DNA of 8,127 nt, from the NCBI GenBank assembly GCA_041476545.1, contig JBGOTP010000242.1, positions 1-8,127 of the forward strand. The letters are read 5' to 3'. The notes under the pieces were generated by a model that was given only the letters and a program-made list of their open reading frames with translations, was not told the origin of the DNA and searched no databases. The position numbers were made by a program, and so were the translations under genes. This DNA comes from JBGOTP01 sp041476545 (lineage in GTDB: Bacteria > Acidobacteriota > Vicinamibacteria > Vicinamibacterales > CAVVIG01). This document shows, piece by piece, positions 6,517 to 8,127 of the stretch (positions within the stretch are counted from its first letter, which is position 1; each line of letters opens with the position of its first letter).

Positions 6517-7797
6517 GTGAAGGTTGGACGCCGAGGATTCTTGGGGGGGCTCGTCTCTCTTGCGGGAGTCGCCGGATCACAGGCTGGGCAGGCGCCGCCC
6601 GTCACTCGGTCGACGCAGCAACCGGCACGGGCCGCGCCCGCGGCCGAACTGGCGCTCGTGCCTCCCAATGAGCTGGGCCCGGGCGTGATCCCGGTGATCT
6701 CTCCTGATGTGCCCGACATGCCCTGGCGCCTCGTGGATGGTGTGAAGGTATTCGACATCCGCGTGGAGCCCGTGCGCATCGAGTTCGTGCCCGGCCGAAA
6801 CGTTGACGCATGGGGCATGAACGGCAGCGTCCCTGGTCCTACGATTCAGGTCAATGAGGGCGATCGCGTTCGGCTCGTCGTGGAAAATCGTCTGCCGGAA
6901 CCGTATTCCATGCATTGGCATGGTCTGGAAATACCAGTGGAGATGGACGGCATGCCGGGGATCTCCCAGGATCCGATCGCGCCCGGCGATCGGTTCGTGT
7001 ACGAGTTCACGCTGCATCAAAACGGGACGTTCTTCTACCACTCGCACATGGCCATGCAGGAAATGATGGGCCTCATCGGCCTGTTCATCATCCATCCACG
7101 CCGCGCGCACACCCCGCGCGTCGATCGCGATTTCGCGCTTCTCCTCCAGGAGTGGGCGATTCTGCCGAACAACACGGTGCCGAACACGCTCGCGATGGAA
7201 TTCAACTGGCTCACCCTGAACGGCAAGTCCGGTCCTGCGACGACACCCATGCTCGTGAAGCTGGGCGAACGCGTGCGCATCCGTCTCGTGAATCTCGGCA
7301 TGGATCATCACCCGATGCACCTGCACGGACATCAGTTCTATCTGACCGGGACCGAAGGCGGGCGCATTCAGACCACGGCGGTAGAGCCCGTCAATACGAT
7401 GCTGGTCGGAGTCGCGCAGGCTCGCGACGTCGAGTTCGTGGCAAACAATGAAGGCGATTGGCACTTTCACTGCCACCTCCCGCACCACATGATGAACCAG
7501 ATGACATCCATGGTTGGTCCGCTGATGATGTCGCGCGCAAACACGCCCCGCCCGGGATTCCTGGAGGGCGGTGGTTCGTCGCAGGCGCCCAACGCGGGCA
7601 TGGTGCCCGGCTATCCTCAAGACATGTTCATGGCGATGGACGAGATGGTCGCGAAGCCCGAGACCTACGGTCTGCGGAAGGGATGGAGTGGCGGCACGAT
7701 GGGCATGATGACGATCGTGCGGGTGTTGAAGCCCGAGCTATTCGACAGGATTCAGGAACTCAAGGCCGCGCAGGCTCAGAAGGCAGGTGCACAGTGA
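6517..7797 (+). CDS. Tat-exported two-domain multicopper oxidase, probable Cu(I) oxidase
   Basis: This 426-residue protein probably oxidises Cu(I) to Cu(II) in the periplasm using O2. The N-terminus VGRRGFLGGLVSLAGVAG is a twin-arginine signal, so the protein is likely folded before export. Two cupredoxin domains are visible at about 75-195 and 205-340. Domain 1 has H133-W-H135 and H175-S-H177. Domain 2 has H265-P-M-H268-L-H270 and H316-F-H318-C319-H320 with H324 and M329. This gives a full type 1 site (H265, C319, H324, M329) and eight His for the type 2/3 trinuclear cluster. Domain 1 has no type 1 cysteine, and the middle domain of CueO/CopA-like enzymes is absent, which fits a type B two-domain oxidase. 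Methionine is frequent (29 of 426): M178, M180, M183 and M184 follow the HSH motif, and eight more lie at 362-398 in a C-terminal tail. It overlaps the next gene by 4 bp. Confidence 0.93.
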   Translation: MKVGRRGFLGGLVSLAGVAGSQAGQAPPVTRSTQQPARAAPAAELALVPPNELGPGVIPVISPDVPDMPWRLVDGVKVFDIRVEPVRIEFVPGRNVDAWGMNGSVPGPTIQVNEGDRVRLVVENRLPEPYSMHWHGLEIPVEMDGMPGISQDPIAPGDRFVYEFTLHQNGTFFYHSHMAMQEMMGLIGLFIIHPRRAHTPRVDRDFALLLQEWAILPNNTVPNTLAMEFNWLTLNGKSGPATTPMLVKLGERVRIRLVNLGMDHHPMHLHGHQFYLTGTEGGRIQTTAVEPVNTMLVGVAQARDVEFVANNEGDWHFHCHLPHHMMNQMTSMVGPLMMSRANTPRPGFLEGGGSSQAPNAGMVPGYPQDMFMAMDEMVAKPETYGLRKGWSGGTMGMMTIVRVLKPELFDRIQELKAAQAQKAGAQ

Positions 7798-8127
7798 AGC
7801 CCGCGGTCGTGCTCGTTGTTCTCGGATTGCTGGCCTCGCCCACGGCCGCCCAGACCCCCGTCGCGCCCGTCACGCTGGCGGAACTCGAGCAGCTTGCACT
7901 GAGGAACAACCCAACGTCACAGCAGGCGCAGTCCGCCGTTGATGCCGCTCGCGGCCGGGCCAGACAGGCTGGTTCGTTTCCCAATCCCATCGTCGGATAC
8001 AGCGCGCAGGAGGTCACGAACTACGGCGACGTCGACCCGCGAGGACAATACGGCTTTTTCGTCGAGCAGACGATTCCGCTCGGAGGCAAGCTCAAGCTTG
8101 GACGGGAGGTGTTCGATCGCGAGGCCC
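7794..8127 (+). CDS. Second TolC-family outer-membrane protein (N-terminal part; 3' end beyond window)
   Basis: The visible 111 residues begin with a Sec signal peptide, VKPAVVLVVLGLLASPTAAQ, with cleavage around residues 19-21 and no lipobox cysteine. The first outer-membrane efflux repeat follows: LAELEQLALRNNPT (28-41), SFPNPIVGYSAQE (61-73) and VEQTIPLGGKLKLGREV (90-106). These are close in style to the matching parts of the channel gene at 2468-3799 but not the same sequence, so it is a separate homologue rather than a recent copy. The GTG start overlaps the oxidase stop as GTGA, with AGGTG 4 nt before it, so the two genes should be translated together. What follows is not visible; a further adaptor and pump pair is one possibility. 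Confidence 0.88.
   Translation, partial: MKPAVVLVVLGLLASPTAAQTPVAPVTLAELEQLALRNNPTSQQAQSAVDAARGRARQAGSFPNPIVGYSAQEVTNYGDVDPRGQYGFFVEQTIPLGGKLKLGREVFDREA

Noticed and set aside
6577..7620. Minus-strand open frame of 347 codons across the oxidase gene
   Set aside because: It mirrors the oxidase coding frame, has no family motifs and a His/Arg-heavy composition; the oxidase with all copper ligands is the real gene.

Overview
The window reads as one copper/silver homeostasis locus from a high-GC, double-membraned (Gram-negative-type) bacterium. The high GC comes from strongly G/C-ending codons. The outer membrane is implied by two TolC-type channels, an RND pump with its periplasmic adaptor, and a Tat-exported periplasmic oxidase. 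The genes resemble what I would expect in an acidobacterial or deep-branching proteobacterial genome. That placement is only an impression; no rRNA or other marker is present.

The layout is two divergent blocks around a 114-bp regulatory gap (6403-6516). The minus-strand block runs from 6402 to the left edge. In transcription order it holds an OmpR-type response regulator, its histidine kinase (14-bp overlap), a 134-bp gap, a small Fis-type helix-turn-helix protein, a TolC-family outer-membrane factor (4-bp overlap), a CusB-type adaptor (7-bp gap) and a CusA-type RND pump (8-bp overlap). The pump is cut by the window edge after 392 residues. The plus-strand block runs from 6517 to the right edge and holds a Tat-exported two-domain multicopper oxidase followed, with a 4-bp overlap, by the start of a second TolC-family gene, also cut by the edge.

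The inferred working model is as follows. The kinase senses periplasmic Cu(I)/Ag(I) and phosphorylates the regulator. The regulator probably binds the GATTAA/TTAATC repeats in the divergent gap and drives both directions. The oxidase converts periplasmic Cu(I) to less toxic Cu(II), while the CusCBA-like pump expels Cu(I) across the outer membrane. The small Fis-HTH protein at the head of the pump operon is the least explained part: it has the DNA-binding tail of an NtrC-type activator but no receiver or AAA+ domain. It sits just downstream of a perfect CTTGAC-N14-GTCAAG dyad.

I found no RNA genes, mobile elements, CRISPR arrays or convincing terminators. The window is almost fully coding, and no gene-free stretch exceeds 134 bases.
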